From Bacteroidota bacterium (lineage in GTDB: Bacteria; Bacteroidota; Bacteroidia; Chitinophagales; Saprospiraceae): 64,000 nt of DNA. Position numbers and translations under genes: made by a program. The stretch is from NCBI GenBank assembly GCA_029557915.1, contig JAKQHS010000056.1, positions 48,637 to 112,636 on the forward strand. The letters run 5' to 3'. Position 1 is the first letter of the stretch. Each line of letters starts with the position of its first letter. Below the pieces are notes generated by a model. It was not told where the DNA came from, searched no databases, and saw only the letters and a program-made list of their open reading frames with translations. Shown piece after piece: positions 36,001-43,719 of the stretch.

Positions 36001-36314
36001 TTGGCGGTGATGTCCTCGAAGGCGAGATTTCCCTTGTTGAGGTAAAGTTTATTATCCACCTGGTTGCCGCAGAAATAGATATCCAGGAGGCCGTCGTTGT
36101 TGATATCACCCAGGCCGACGCCGCCGCCGTTGTAAAAATTCCGGTAGGTATAGGGATTAAATTCTTCAGTATAGGTCAGGTTGTTGGCGAAGTTGATGCC
36201 CGTGCGCAGGGAGGATAGGAGGCGGAACAGGGGCGTGGCCGGCTCATCCACCGTGGTGTTGTTGGGCTTGCAGGCGCAAAATAAAATGGAAATAAGGAGC
36301 AGGTACCTGGGCAT
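33015..36314 (-). CDS. CRTAC1-type FG-GAP/VCBS repeat lipoprotein with UnbV/ASPIC domain (paralogue 3)
   Basis: 1,099 residues. Short lipoprotein signal (M-P-R-Y start, C15 in Phe-Cys-Ala-Cys). Two calcium-loop FG-GAP regions flank an ASPIC/UnbV domain near 525-600. It is the first gene of the minus-strand block. A TAACTTGC sequence at 36334-36341 is a weak -7 candidate. Closest in sequence to paralogue 2. Probable surface-exposed binding protein; no enzymatic motif is visible. Confidence 0.9.
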   Translation of the reverse strand: MPRYLLLISILFCACKPNNTTVDEPATPLFRLLSSLRTGINFANNLTYTEEFNPYTYRNFYNGGGVGLGDINNDGLLDIYFCGNQVDNKLYLNKGNLAFEDITAKAGVACPGVWSSGVAIVDVNGDGWQDIYVCKSGKPGGDRRHNELFINQGDLTFREESAQYGLNTAGLSSHAAFFDYDRDGDLDVYLLNNSIRTVGVYDLRKDQRLIPDTLGGNKLMRNEGGHFTEVSSQAGIYTSAIGFGLGVSVGDLNRDSWPDLYVSNDFFEKDYLYLNQRDGTFKECLDSAMSEISLNSMGADMADIDNDGLPEVFVTDMLPETDARYKTKTTFENWEKYQRNVQNGYHHQFIRNALQWNRGGLQFSEISRYAGVYATDWSWGALITDLDLDGHKDIFVANGIYKDLTDQDYLNLYNDPETILGLMNKENQVIKKLIDAIPSEKIPNCVFRNQGDLTFTNLAAEWGLGEASFSNGSSYGDLDNDGDPDLVVNNVNMPCFIYENTSDKNPNRHYLRFEPEGSGANTLAIGTQITLYSGDRKWFQEVHPMRGFMSCVDPRPLFGLGSAEAVDSIRIIWPDGRTMSLGHTPADQSIKLRPSPGLPFDSIPLQSEKTVLWERVYPGGLDFIHQENAFNDFERDRLLFHMISREGPALATGDVNGDRLEDLFIGNAMDAEPALFLQQKSGYFKSLKSGPLAQDKGSEDTDATFFDADGDGDLDLYVCSGGNEVPAGSSLLADRLYFNDGRGHFKKSNQILPTFNFESSSCVRPCDFDRDGDLDLFVGIRMVPFNYGVPCNGYLLENDGKGQFNPREVPALQKLGMITDAAWADFDGDGDHDLAIIGEWMPVTLLKNENNQFTDATAAYALDQSTGLWQSIRAGDLDGDGDQDLVAGNWGLNSRIKSTDKHPARLYINDFDQNGSAEQILTVFNGDDYPLTLRQDLVMQIPSLKKKYLRFESYKNQKITDVFTPQQLSGAIHLQCHTSRSGLFINQGDRFEFKSLPPEAQLSPVFSVLIEDLDRDGLMDLLLGGNYGSAKPETGIHRAQGLSIFLQNKNHDFIYNASGHALHQEVRNIQALDIGQSRHFVLAVNNGIPVVLKRQMEDK

Positions 36315-36782
36315 CGGGGTCTTGGTTTCGGATGCAAGTTAATATAGGCAGGGCATAGGGCTATGCTAAAAAAAACAAGGGCCTTTGTGGATTTAACGGG
36401 GCATCGGCGGGTGGCCATTGATGTCAAGTTTCCCGGGAGGCTGCCGGGCAAATGAGGTCAGTTTATATGCATGGCAGGCACCGATTCTTCGGAACCACCC
36501 AGGAATGAATTGCTAGCCTATTTTAATATCCAATCGTGTGAAAAATGGTGCTTGAACCCAACGCATAGATTTTCGGCTTGTAACAACGAGTCTATCGCAT
36601 GTTTTGGGTTTATTTTTCATATGCTCATACTACCGCTTGTAATCATTTGTATTTGCTGGTAGCCTTTCGTATAAATTGGTCGATGAAAAGCTTGGCATCC
36701 CCGGACTTTCGGCCTGATTAAGAATAACTTTATTTTTGATCAGGCCACTTTGGGTTTAATTGAAAATATCTTGTCGCCCGGT
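36315..36782. other. Gene-free intergenic region, weak inverted repeat
   Basis: 468 bases, AT-richer than the flanks. The only long frame (plus strand, 36471-36662, 63 codons) has a cysteine-rich composition with no family resemblance and no promoter. An imperfect inverted repeat spans 36555-36610 (aacccaa against ttgggtt, ataga against tctat, with bulges). It must contain the promoter of UnbV paralogue 3. Confidence 0.45.
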
Positions 36783-37814
36783 CTATTTGGTTTCAAACAC
36801 CAGGTAATCGTTAAAAAAAGGCAGTACTTCATTCAAGATCCGGCCATCCGCAGTCCATATCTTATTGACATGATTGCCGATGTATTCTTCGGCAAAATGT
36901 TCGATGCCGAGGTTCTCCAAACGCTGACTCAGCATGCCGCATTGGACGGGGAACCTGGATGAATCATTCCTGCCCCAATCCAATTTAATCGCCTTCAGCT
37001 TTCTTAGATTGCCGGCATACCGGTCAACCATATAAACCGGCATGTTTTGGTGCCATTTTTCCAGTACGGTCTGGTCCACCAACAGGCTGTCGCCCTGGTA
37101 AGTAAAAGGGACATCGCAATAAAAGGGCGCCTTATCCGGGTTTGGGGACCAGGCTCGTGCAACCGCTACAAGCACCCTGGGATAATAGGAACGTTTCAGT
37201 TCCTCATGGGTCTTTATCCGGGCCAGTTCTTTGAAAGACTCGCTGTTGGGGCCAAATTCCTTGACCAGGGCCAGCAAGCCCGGGCTCAGAGCATAAGTAC
37301 TGCAGAATACTTCAGGATGAAGCATCGCTAATTTGAGCGCCCCGTATCCACCCATCGAATGGCCGGCAATGCCGCGGCCGTCCCGGTTGGCAATGGTTTT
37401 GAAATTCAGATCCACGTATTCCACCAGTTCTTTCGCCGTGAAGTCGGCCCAGTTGCCCGTGAGGCTTGAATTGGTATAGAAACTGCCTTCATAAAGAGTA
37501 TATTGACTGGCCTGGACCAAAATGAAGGGCTGGATTTTTTTGCGATGAATGGCGAGGTCCAGGATCATTTTCATCCCAGGGTAAATACTATCCGTTCCCA
37601 TGAAACCATGGAGATAATAGATTACCGGAAATCGTTTGCCGGCTTGTTCATAATCCGGTGGAAGGTACACGGAGACTTTCCGGTTTGGATTTTCTCCTCC
37701 CGGGTTTTGCAAGGCCTTGGACAACAATACAAAACTGACCACTTTGCCGGCGGGCATCTGGGCCGATGAGGCCGGGCCTGTTAAAAGTGCAAGGAGGAAT
37801 ACTAAATATTTCAT
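36783..37814 (-). CDS. Secreted esterase D-type alpha/beta hydrolase
   Basis: 343 residues from ATG 37814 (an upstream start adds four residues before the signal peptide and is unlikely). Signal peptide cut near Ser-Ala-Gln (residue 19). Esterase (PF00756) fold of the antigen 85 / S-formylglutathione hydrolase group: Y-Y-L-H-G-F near 70 and nucleophile motif G-H-S-M-G-G-Y-G near 155. The probable catalytic His is in G-N-H-V-N-K-I near 320, with an Asp in between. Exported; substrate unknown. The carboxylesterase B gene lies 35 bases upstream, so the two may form a pair. Confidence 0.85.
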   Translation of the reverse strand: MKYLVFLLALLTGPASSAQMPAGKVVSFVLLSKALQNPGGENPNRKVSVYLPPDYEQAGKRFPVIYYLHGFMGTDSIYPGMKMILDLAIHRKKIQPFILVQASQYTLYEGSFYTNSSLTGNWADFTAKELVEYVDLNFKTIANRDGRGIAGHSMGGYGALKLAMLHPEVFCSTYALSPGLLALVKEFGPNSESFKELARIKTHEELKRSYYPRVLVAVARAWSPNPDKAPFYCDVPFTYQGDSLLVDQTVLEKWHQNMPVYMVDRYAGNLRKLKAIKLDWGRNDSSRFPVQCGMLSQRLENLGIEHFAEEYIGNHVNKIWTADGRILNEVLPFFNDYLVFETK

Positions 37815-37849
37815 GGAATCCCGCATGGTTATAGAAGGGATAAAATAAT

Positions 37850-39385
37850 TTATTTCTTAATCCTTTCCAAAACCCGGAGCTCTGCTTTAAACATACCAGG
37901 CTTCAAAACCGGTTTTTCCCCCAGCTCCATGATGTTTTGCGAAGCGGCTTCATAGTTTTTCCATTCCGGCAGGCCGGCGCCGTTAGGATTGCCCGTCTTT
38001 ACAAAATTCGACCAATAGGCGGACATGTATTTCTCCACGCCATAGTCGGAATCTTTCCATGGACGGTTCCATTTGGACAGGGTATGCAGGGCAAAAGGCA
38101 CTTCTGAAGTATGAAAGGCTCCATAGTTTGGAAAACCCGGTTTATCCGTGGGCACATGGCTGAATTGGTAGAGATAGCTGTTACTGTCATTGTTCAGAGC
38201 CCACTGGTGATCCGCGTATCCGGCGAAATTCAAATTGCCCAATTTTAGCTGCGACTGCCTCGCCTCTTCATCCGTGGCGGATGGGAAGGCATTTAGAAAT
38301 TCATCTTTGTGGCTGGGATAGGTAGAAGAAACCCAGGTCTTAAATTGTTCCGCCGTTTTGACCGGGCCGGACAAAGCCGCATCTCCGGTGACCCATCCTG
38401 CCATCAGCGAAACGTCCTGATGTTTTTTGTTGAGGAAGATGGAGCCCAGGTCTTCGGGAATTACGTATCCGTCGATAACCGGCGCGAATGTTCCAAAAGG
38501 CAAAGTGTTGGCTAGTTTCAGCAAACTGTCAGCAGAAAGATTTCTCAGCGCAACCACACTTTCTGCCTGGATTTTATAAGCTAATTCAAGGCCTGATTTT
38601 TCAGCATCTATTAAATTTTTGGAAAAACGGCCCATGGAAGCGCCACTGTGGGCAATGGCCCCGCGAAACAGACCTTTAGACAAGGGCGAGGCCACCAGGG
38701 CCTGTACACTAAAGGAGCCGGCGGATTGACCGGCGATGGTGACCCGGTCCGGATCACCGCCAAACTCCGTGATATTGTCTTTAATCCAACGCAGAGCGGC
38801 CAATTGGTCCAACAGCGCATAATTCCCCGAGGCATTTTTACCGGATTCTTTGGTAAGGTCCGGGTGCGAGAAGAAACCGAAAACGCCCACGCGATAATTG
38901 ATGCTCACAAAGACGATCCCTTGCCGGGCCAGGGCCTCCCCATCGTAGATGGCGCAGGCGCTGGAGCCGGAGACGAATCCACCGCCGTAGATCCACATCA
39001 CTACGGGAAGTTTTTCTTTCGCAGATTTGGCAGGGGTCCATACGTTCAGATAGAGACAATCCTCACTCAACGGCTCCGGCGGGGCAATGAATTCCTCCGT
39101 CCACATGGCAAAGGGTGCGGGCTTGTTCTGATAGGGGCTTGCAGGGAATTTATCGCAGACCTTGGTGCCCGTCCAGGGTTTGACCTGTTGGGGCTCTTTC
39201 CAACGCAGTTCACCGACCGGCGGTGCTGCATAAGGGATCCCTTTAAAACCGGATATGCTTTTGTCTTCATTCAATACCCCGGACAACTTGCCGCTTTTGG
39301 TGGTGACCAGGGTCAGGGCGGTCTCGTTTTGCCTGGCGCCGGCAAAGAGGGTAAAAACGATGGGGTAAAGGAGGAATATTTTCAT
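37850..39385 (-). CDS. Secreted type B carboxylesterase
   Basis: 511 residues with an N-terminal signal peptide and a PF00135 domain. Diagnostic features: E-D-C-L-Y-L-N-V near 108-115, oxyanion G-G-G-F near 134-137, nucleophile S221 in G-Q-S-A-G, and catalytic His in A-F-H-T-S-E-V-P near 430. It hydrolyses carboxylic esters or amides outside the cytoplasm, natural substrate unknown. It lies just upstream of a second secreted esterase on the same strand. Confidence 0.92.
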   Translation of the reverse strand: MKIFLLYPIVFTLFAGARQNETALTLVTTKSGKLSGVLNEDKSISGFKGIPYAAPPVGELRWKEPQQVKPWTGTKVCDKFPASPYQNKPAPFAMWTEEFIAPPEPLSEDCLYLNVWTPAKSAKEKLPVVMWIYGGGFVSGSSACAIYDGEALARQGIVFVSINYRVGVFGFFSHPDLTKESGKNASGNYALLDQLAALRWIKDNITEFGGDPDRVTIAGQSAGSFSVQALVASPLSKGLFRGAIAHSGASMGRFSKNLIDAEKSGLELAYKIQAESVVALRNLSADSLLKLANTLPFGTFAPVIDGYVIPEDLGSIFLNKKHQDVSLMAGWVTGDAALSGPVKTAEQFKTWVSSTYPSHKDEFLNAFPSATDEEARQSQLKLGNLNFAGYADHQWALNNDSNSYLYQFSHVPTDKPGFPNYGAFHTSEVPFALHTLSKWNRPWKDSDYGVEKYMSAYWSNFVKTGNPNGAGLPEWKNYEAASQNIMELGEKPVLKPGMFKAELRVLERIKK

Positions 39386-39496
39386 TCGATTTTATTGACC
39401 GTTCAATGCAATGTTATAATGGTTTTATTCGGATTTACAAAGGTTGCATTTTTATGGTACTCTTTGGTGAGATGGTCATTGACTAAACGAAACCAT

Positions 39497-40600
39497 TCAT
39501 TCCACAAAAAACATATTCAATTCCCCTTTGCCTTTGGCGTTGATCTGGCCCCTGGGCACACATTTGTATTTCTCCCTGACCAGTGCATAAGTGGTTTCCG
39601 AGATGTTGATCTTTCCGACTTCCCCGCTGGACTCCATCCGGCTGGCCGTATTGACGGTATCGCCCAGGAGGTCATAGGCAAATTTCTTTTTACCCAAGAC
39701 CCCGGCCACTACCGGGCCGGAATGAATACCTGCCCGCATTTTCCATTGGATACTGCTTTTTTTGTTTCGCGCCTCCAGGTACCTGAACATCTGTTTTGCC
39801 GCTTCAATGCAGAGTATGGCGTGGTCCCTGTTTTTTTCCGGCAGTCCGCAGGCCGCGAAATAGGCGTCCCCGATGGTCTTGATCTTCTCGATTTTGAAGA
39901 CTTCCAGGATTTCGTCAAAGTGACCAAAAATATCATTGAGTTCCTTCACCAGTTTAATCGGCGTGATCGACGAAGCCAGGGAAGTAAAATCCTTAAAATC
40001 GGTGAACAGGATGGAAACCTGGTCATACTTTTTTGCAGCGGCTTTGCCTTTGTTTTTTAATTCATCCGCGACCTGCCTGGGTAATATGTTGAGCAATAAG
40101 GTATCGGCTTTTTTCTTCTCGTCCAGAATAGTCGCTTCGGCCCTTTTCTTTTCTGTGATATCCCGGATGATGCCGCTGTAATATCTTTTTCCGCCGTGGT
40201 CCCAGCTTCCAAGCGTAAGTTCAATGGGAAACTCTTCTCCCCCTTTCCTTAGGGCTTTGAGTTCAAGCACACTTCCGAGGACACGGGGCTTCTCCCTTTG
40301 ATTCATTCGTTCCATGCCTTCCTCATGCCGGTGATGCAAGGATCCGGGAATGATCAGGGTCAGGGGCTTGCCCAGGGCTTCCTCCGAAGTATAACGAAAA
40401 ATGATTTCAGCCCCCTTGTTCCAGAAAAGGATCCGTTTGCTTTCATCCGAGGTGATGATGGCGTCGTTTTCGGAACTGCAGATCACCTGGAACCTTTTGA
40501 TTTGTTCCTCGATCAGGATTTCGATATGCTGCTTTTCTGAAACGGTTGGCTCGGCTTCACCGGAGTCCTCGATCGGCGTATTTGAAACCTTCTGGGCCAT
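39497..40600 (-). CDS. PAS-linked class III adenylate cyclase
   Basis: 367 residues, cytoplasmic. A PAS domain with PAC motif (about 30-152) is joined by a helical signalling linker (about 152-190, including L-L-N-I-L-P) to a class III cyclase domain (about 192-367). Metal-binding aspartates D201 and D245, base-specificity pair K241 and D310 (adenine type; guanylate cyclases have Glu/Cys), and transition-state residues N317 and R321 are all present. It should make cAMP under control of the PAS ligand or redox state. No cAMP receptor gene lies nearby. Confidence 0.9.
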   Translation of the reverse strand: MAQKVSNTPIEDSGEAEPTVSEKQHIEILIEEQIKRFQVICSSENDAIITSDESKRILFWNKGAEIIFRYTSEEALGKPLTLIIPGSLHHRHEEGMERMNQREKPRVLGSVLELKALRKGGEEFPIELTLGSWDHGGKRYYSGIIRDITEKKRAEATILDEKKKADTLLLNILPRQVADELKNKGKAAAKKYDQVSILFTDFKDFTSLASSITPIKLVKELNDIFGHFDEILEVFKIEKIKTIGDAYFAACGLPEKNRDHAILCIEAAKQMFRYLEARNKKSSIQWKMRAGIHSGPVVAGVLGKKKFAYDLLGDTVNTASRMESSGEVGKINISETTYALVREKYKCVPRGQINAKGKGELNMFFVE

Positions 40601-40863
40601 GGATGGGGTATTTTGATTTTTTGAGATTGGAATTGGAGCCGGGTTTGGCTAATCGTTTGGTTTTCACTCCATATGGTCAACTAAAGGTAATGCATCGCCC
40701 TGATTTGAATGAGCGGCTTTCCCAAAGGATAAGGATCATATAGTCGCCGCTACCAGTTTTTTGTAGCCCGGGTCCAGGCGCAGGTCATTGTAGATGTCAA
40801 CCGTCATGCGGTGCGGTTTAGCCTTCGTTGCTCACCAAAATTATCGATGTTTTGTCCCGGGTC
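40601..40863. other. Intergenic region with a short coding-like remnant
   Basis: 263 bases. On the minus strand, 40736-40807 encodes 23 residues from an ATG, with a protein-like composition (I-Y-N-D-L-R-L-D-P-G-Y), and the frame stays open eight codons further upstream before a stop. It could be the C-terminal scrap of a lost gene or chance. No RNA or strong hairpin seen. Confidence 0.3.
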
Positions 40864-42405
40864 CTATTTCCTCACCGCCTTCAGCTCTTCAAAAAAGATA
40901 TCATCGTTTGGGACGTCAAATTCCAGGCCGGTGACCTTCAGGTTGTTGTCCAGGACGAAACGAACGGTTCCCAATTGAAACCAGGCCTGGGGCTTATCCC
41001 ATACCAGTTCGTAGACATCATAGTGCCAGTGACGGAGGGTCGCAGAGAAATCGGGTGTGTGTTCAAAGTCTATTTTTAACTGTCCGGCATGATGGGTCAC
41101 CTTGATGTTGCCATAGATATTGGCATAATAGGTGCCGGCATACCGGTCTGCGGGCAGGGTGGACTGAGTACCCATGACCCTCGCTTTTTTACGGTCTTCG
41201 ATGCGCGTATCCGATTTTTTGTTGCGGGCCAGGTTTTCAAGTTGTTCTTTGGACCAGTCCCGGGAGTCTTTGCCCAGGAAGGCATCAAAGGTATAGTTGG
41301 GCAGGGCTCCGATGGGGGCTTGCAGGCCATTGGTCAGCATGATGAAACCGAGGTTTTCATCGGGCAGCATTTGGATGGTGGAGATCATCCCGTCATAGCC
41401 CCCCGTATGTCCTATCCGCATTTTGCCCTGGTAGTCGGAGATGCCCCAGCCGAGTGCATAACCGCGGAAATGGGTCAGGGCATTTTTTTCGGTATGGTCT
41501 ACCGGAAAATTGTTGTGGGGCGTCCAAAGGGTGTTCCGGGAAGTTTTGGTCAGCAGGGTATCCTTGCCCCGGATGCCGTGGTTCATATTCAGGATCAGCC
41601 ACTGGGCAAGGTCCTGCACAGAAGAAATCAATCCTCCGGTTGCGGCCACCGTTTCCCAGTCCACCCAGGGTATGGGCTTGTTTTTGCCATCCAGGAATTC
41701 ATGGGGTGTGGCTACATTGCTCAGGCCGGGCAGGAAGCGGGTCGCATAGACGGTCCTCGACATACCGAGGGGTTTCAGGATTTTTTCGGTGATGTATTCC
41801 CCCCAGGTTTTCCCGGTGACGGTTTTAATGATTTCTCCTGCCGTGACATACATGACATTGCTGTACCCGTACCCTGACCTGAAATCATAGGCTTTGGGGA
41901 GGTATTTAAGCCGGCGGATGATCTCTTCGGCGGTCAGATCGGAGCGGTACCAGATCACGTCCCCGCTGAAAGTGCCAAGTCCGACCCGGTGGCAAAGCAG
42001 GTCGCGGACGGTGGTTTCATCGCTTACATAGCGGTCGTACAATTCAAAATAGGGGAGGTATTTTTTTACTTTATCATCCCAGGCGATTTTTCCTTCCTGG
42101 ACCAGCATGGCTATGGCTGCTGAAGTGAAGGCCTTGGAATTGGAGGCAATGGCGTACAGCGTATTTTCATCGGGTGTTTGATTTTTCCCTGCCTCCATGG
42201 TCCCGTAGCCTTTGGCAAAAACCAGTTTGCCGTCCTTCACAATACCGATGCTCATGCCGGGGACATTCCAGTCCTGGAGGGCTTTTTGGTAGTAAGCGTC
42301 CAGTTTGTTCAGATCAGGCTGAGCCCACAGGGTTTTGCAGCAGATAAGGAGGAGGGCGATCAAGGCAAGTGATTTTCCCACCAGGTTTTCGTGGAATTTT
42401 TTCAT
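40864..42405 (-). CDS. Secreted serine hydrolase (beta-lactamase class C / PBP4* family)
   Basis: 513 residues. Signal peptide cleaved after Leu-Trp-Ala-Gln (about 29). Class C beta-lactamase-like domain (about 33-370) with S88-x-x-K91 (in S-N-S-K), Y-S-N near 202-204 and H-T-G-G near 337. A C-terminal lipocalin-like DUF3471 domain (about 410-513) follows. Proteins of this build act as D-aminopeptidases or esterases in the periplasm rather than true beta-lactamases. It is isolated by non-coding DNA on both sides. Confidence 0.9.
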   Translation of the reverse strand: MKKFHENLVGKSLALIALLLICCKTLWAQPDLNKLDAYYQKALQDWNVPGMSIGIVKDGKLVFAKGYGTMEAGKNQTPDENTLYAIASNSKAFTSAAIAMLVQEGKIAWDDKVKKYLPYFELYDRYVSDETTVRDLLCHRVGLGTFSGDVIWYRSDLTAEEIIRRLKYLPKAYDFRSGYGYSNVMYVTAGEIIKTVTGKTWGEYITEKILKPLGMSRTVYATRFLPGLSNVATPHEFLDGKNKPIPWVDWETVAATGGLISSVQDLAQWLILNMNHGIRGKDTLLTKTSRNTLWTPHNNFPVDHTEKNALTHFRGYALGWGISDYQGKMRIGHTGGYDGMISTIQMLPDENLGFIMLTNGLQAPIGALPNYTFDAFLGKDSRDWSKEQLENLARNKKSDTRIEDRKKARVMGTQSTLPADRYAGTYYANIYGNIKVTHHAGQLKIDFEHTPDFSATLRHWHYDVYELVWDKPQAWFQLGTVRFVLDNNLKVTGLEFDVPNDDIFFEELKAVRK

Positions 42406-42485
42406 GATGGAGTGATTATTATCTGGTGTAAGATATTCTGTTTCGCGGGTTTCCCGCGAATGGATCTGCGTGGGTTGCTAAGCGG

Positions 42486-43048
42486 GTTTCCCGCTAAGAT
42501 TTCCCACAAAGACACAGCGAAGCGAAGGACACAAAGGAATAGGAAATCCCATCTCATTTTTCTTTGTGGGCTTCGTGTCTTGGTCCCGCTAAGATTTCCC
42601 ACAAAGACGCAAAGAGCACAAAGGAATAAAGTCATCTTATCGCATTTTTCTTTGTGGGCTTCGTGGCTTGGTGGGAGCCAATGGGCCGCTGTGCGGCTTT
42701 CCCGCTAAGATTTCCCACAAAGACACAGCGAAGCGAAGAGCACAAAGAAATAAGTCATCTTATCCCATTTTTCTTTGTGGGCTTCGTGTCTTCGTGGGCG
42801 CCGATGAGCCGCTGTGCGGCTTTCCCGCGATGTTTTCCCACAACGGCACAGCGGAGCGAAGGCACAAAGGAATAAGTCATTCCTTGCACTTCCTTCGCGG
42901 TCTTCGTGTCTTCGTGGGAGCCGATGAGCCGCCACGCGGCTTGCCCGCGATGATTTCCCATAACGGCACAGCGGAGAGAAGGGCACAAAGGAATAGGAAA
43001 TCCCATCTCATTTTTCTTCGAGGTCTTCGTGTCTTCGTGGGCGACCAT
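42486..43048. repeat. Five-unit non-coding repeat array with long hairpin potential
   Basis: Five degenerate units of about 105-125 bases beginning near 42486, 42591, 42698, 42821 and 42939. Each has a left arm like tttcccacaaagacacagcg, a variable middle with cacaaaggaata, and a right arm like gggcttcgtgtcttcgtggg that is largely complementary to the left. Later units also carry gagccgc-tgtgcggc. Frames open across it (such as 42668-43336 plus) are repeat artefacts. The motif resembles 'cacgaagacacaaag' repeats scattered in many bacterial genomes. Confidence 0.85.
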
Positions 43049-43083
43049 TTTATGCTGTGGTGGGAACCACCCGTGGGAAATAC

Positions 43084-43710
43084 TCACCCGCCGGCCAGGA
43101 TGATCTCCAGTTCACTCAGCATCATTGCGGTCGCCCCCCAGATGATCATGCCGTGCATTTCATACACCGGGACTTTTTCCAGCACCAGGGAGGACAGTAC
43201 CGGGATGTCCACGGCCGTTTTCAAATCGGGATTGAACAACAAATCGAGGTCCAGTTCGATCAATTCGTCCACCTCCTCCGGCTGTATGATGAAGGACGGG
43301 TGTTTTTCGCTCCAGGCAATGATGGGGTACACATGAAAATTGGACACGGGGATATACAAGGGGGTCAGGCTTCCCAGGATCTCCAGATCTCCATCGACGC
43401 CGATTTCTTCGCGGGCTTCCCGGAGGGCGGTTTGCACAGGGCTGGTTTCAAAGGATTCCATCTTGCCTCCCGGAAAACTGATCTGGCCGCTGTGCCGGTC
43501 GGTTTCCAGGGTCTGCCTCCGGATCAGGCTCGTAAAAGCCCGGTCCAGTTTGGAATAAAACAGGATCAGGACGGCGGCCTTACGGGCCGTATCCGGTATG
43601 GGAGCGTCGATATACCTTCCGGGAATAGCCATGCGTCGGTGTGCCGACAATCCGGGCAGGGGGCGTTCCAGGGCCTGGGTCAACCGGGTTTTTAATTCAT
43701 GGGCATCCAT
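43084..43710 (-). CDS. CoA pyrophosphatase (Nudix hydrolase, NudL-like)
   Basis: 208 residues. Nudix box with G-G-K-M-E-S and R-E-A-R-E-E-I-G near 98-121, preceded by S-G-Q-I-S-F-P-G-G, the extra motif of CoA diphosphatases (UPF0035). It hydrolyses CoA or acyl-CoA to phosphopantetheine and 3',5'-ADP in the cytoplasm. It starts nine bases after the gatA stop and is probably the last gene of the hisS-gatA transcript. Confidence 0.88.
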   Translation of the reverse strand: MDAHELKTRLTQALERPLPGLSAHRRMAIPGRYIDAPIPDTARKAAVLILFYSKLDRAFTSLIRRQTLETDRHSGQISFPGGKMESFETSPVQTALREAREEIGVDGDLEILGSLTPLYIPVSNFHVYPIIAWSEKHPSFIIQPEEVDELIELDLDLLFNPDLKTAVDIPVLSSLVLEKVPVYEMHGMIIWGATAMMLSELEIILAGG

Positions 43711-43719
43711 TTGCAGGGG

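Noticed and set aside
36471..36662. Plus-strand frame of 63 codons in the 468-base gap
   Set aside because: No recognisable start context, signal or family pattern. The hydrophobic end is short and follows from AT-rich sequence.
38648..40060. Plus-strand open frame of 470 codons
   Set aside because: It runs antisense across two clear genes (carboxylesterase and adenylate cyclase) and their gap, so it cannot be a natural unit.
42668..43336. Plus-strand frame of 222 codons over the repeat array
   Set aside because: The first part is translated repeat and the rest is antisense to the Nudix gene.
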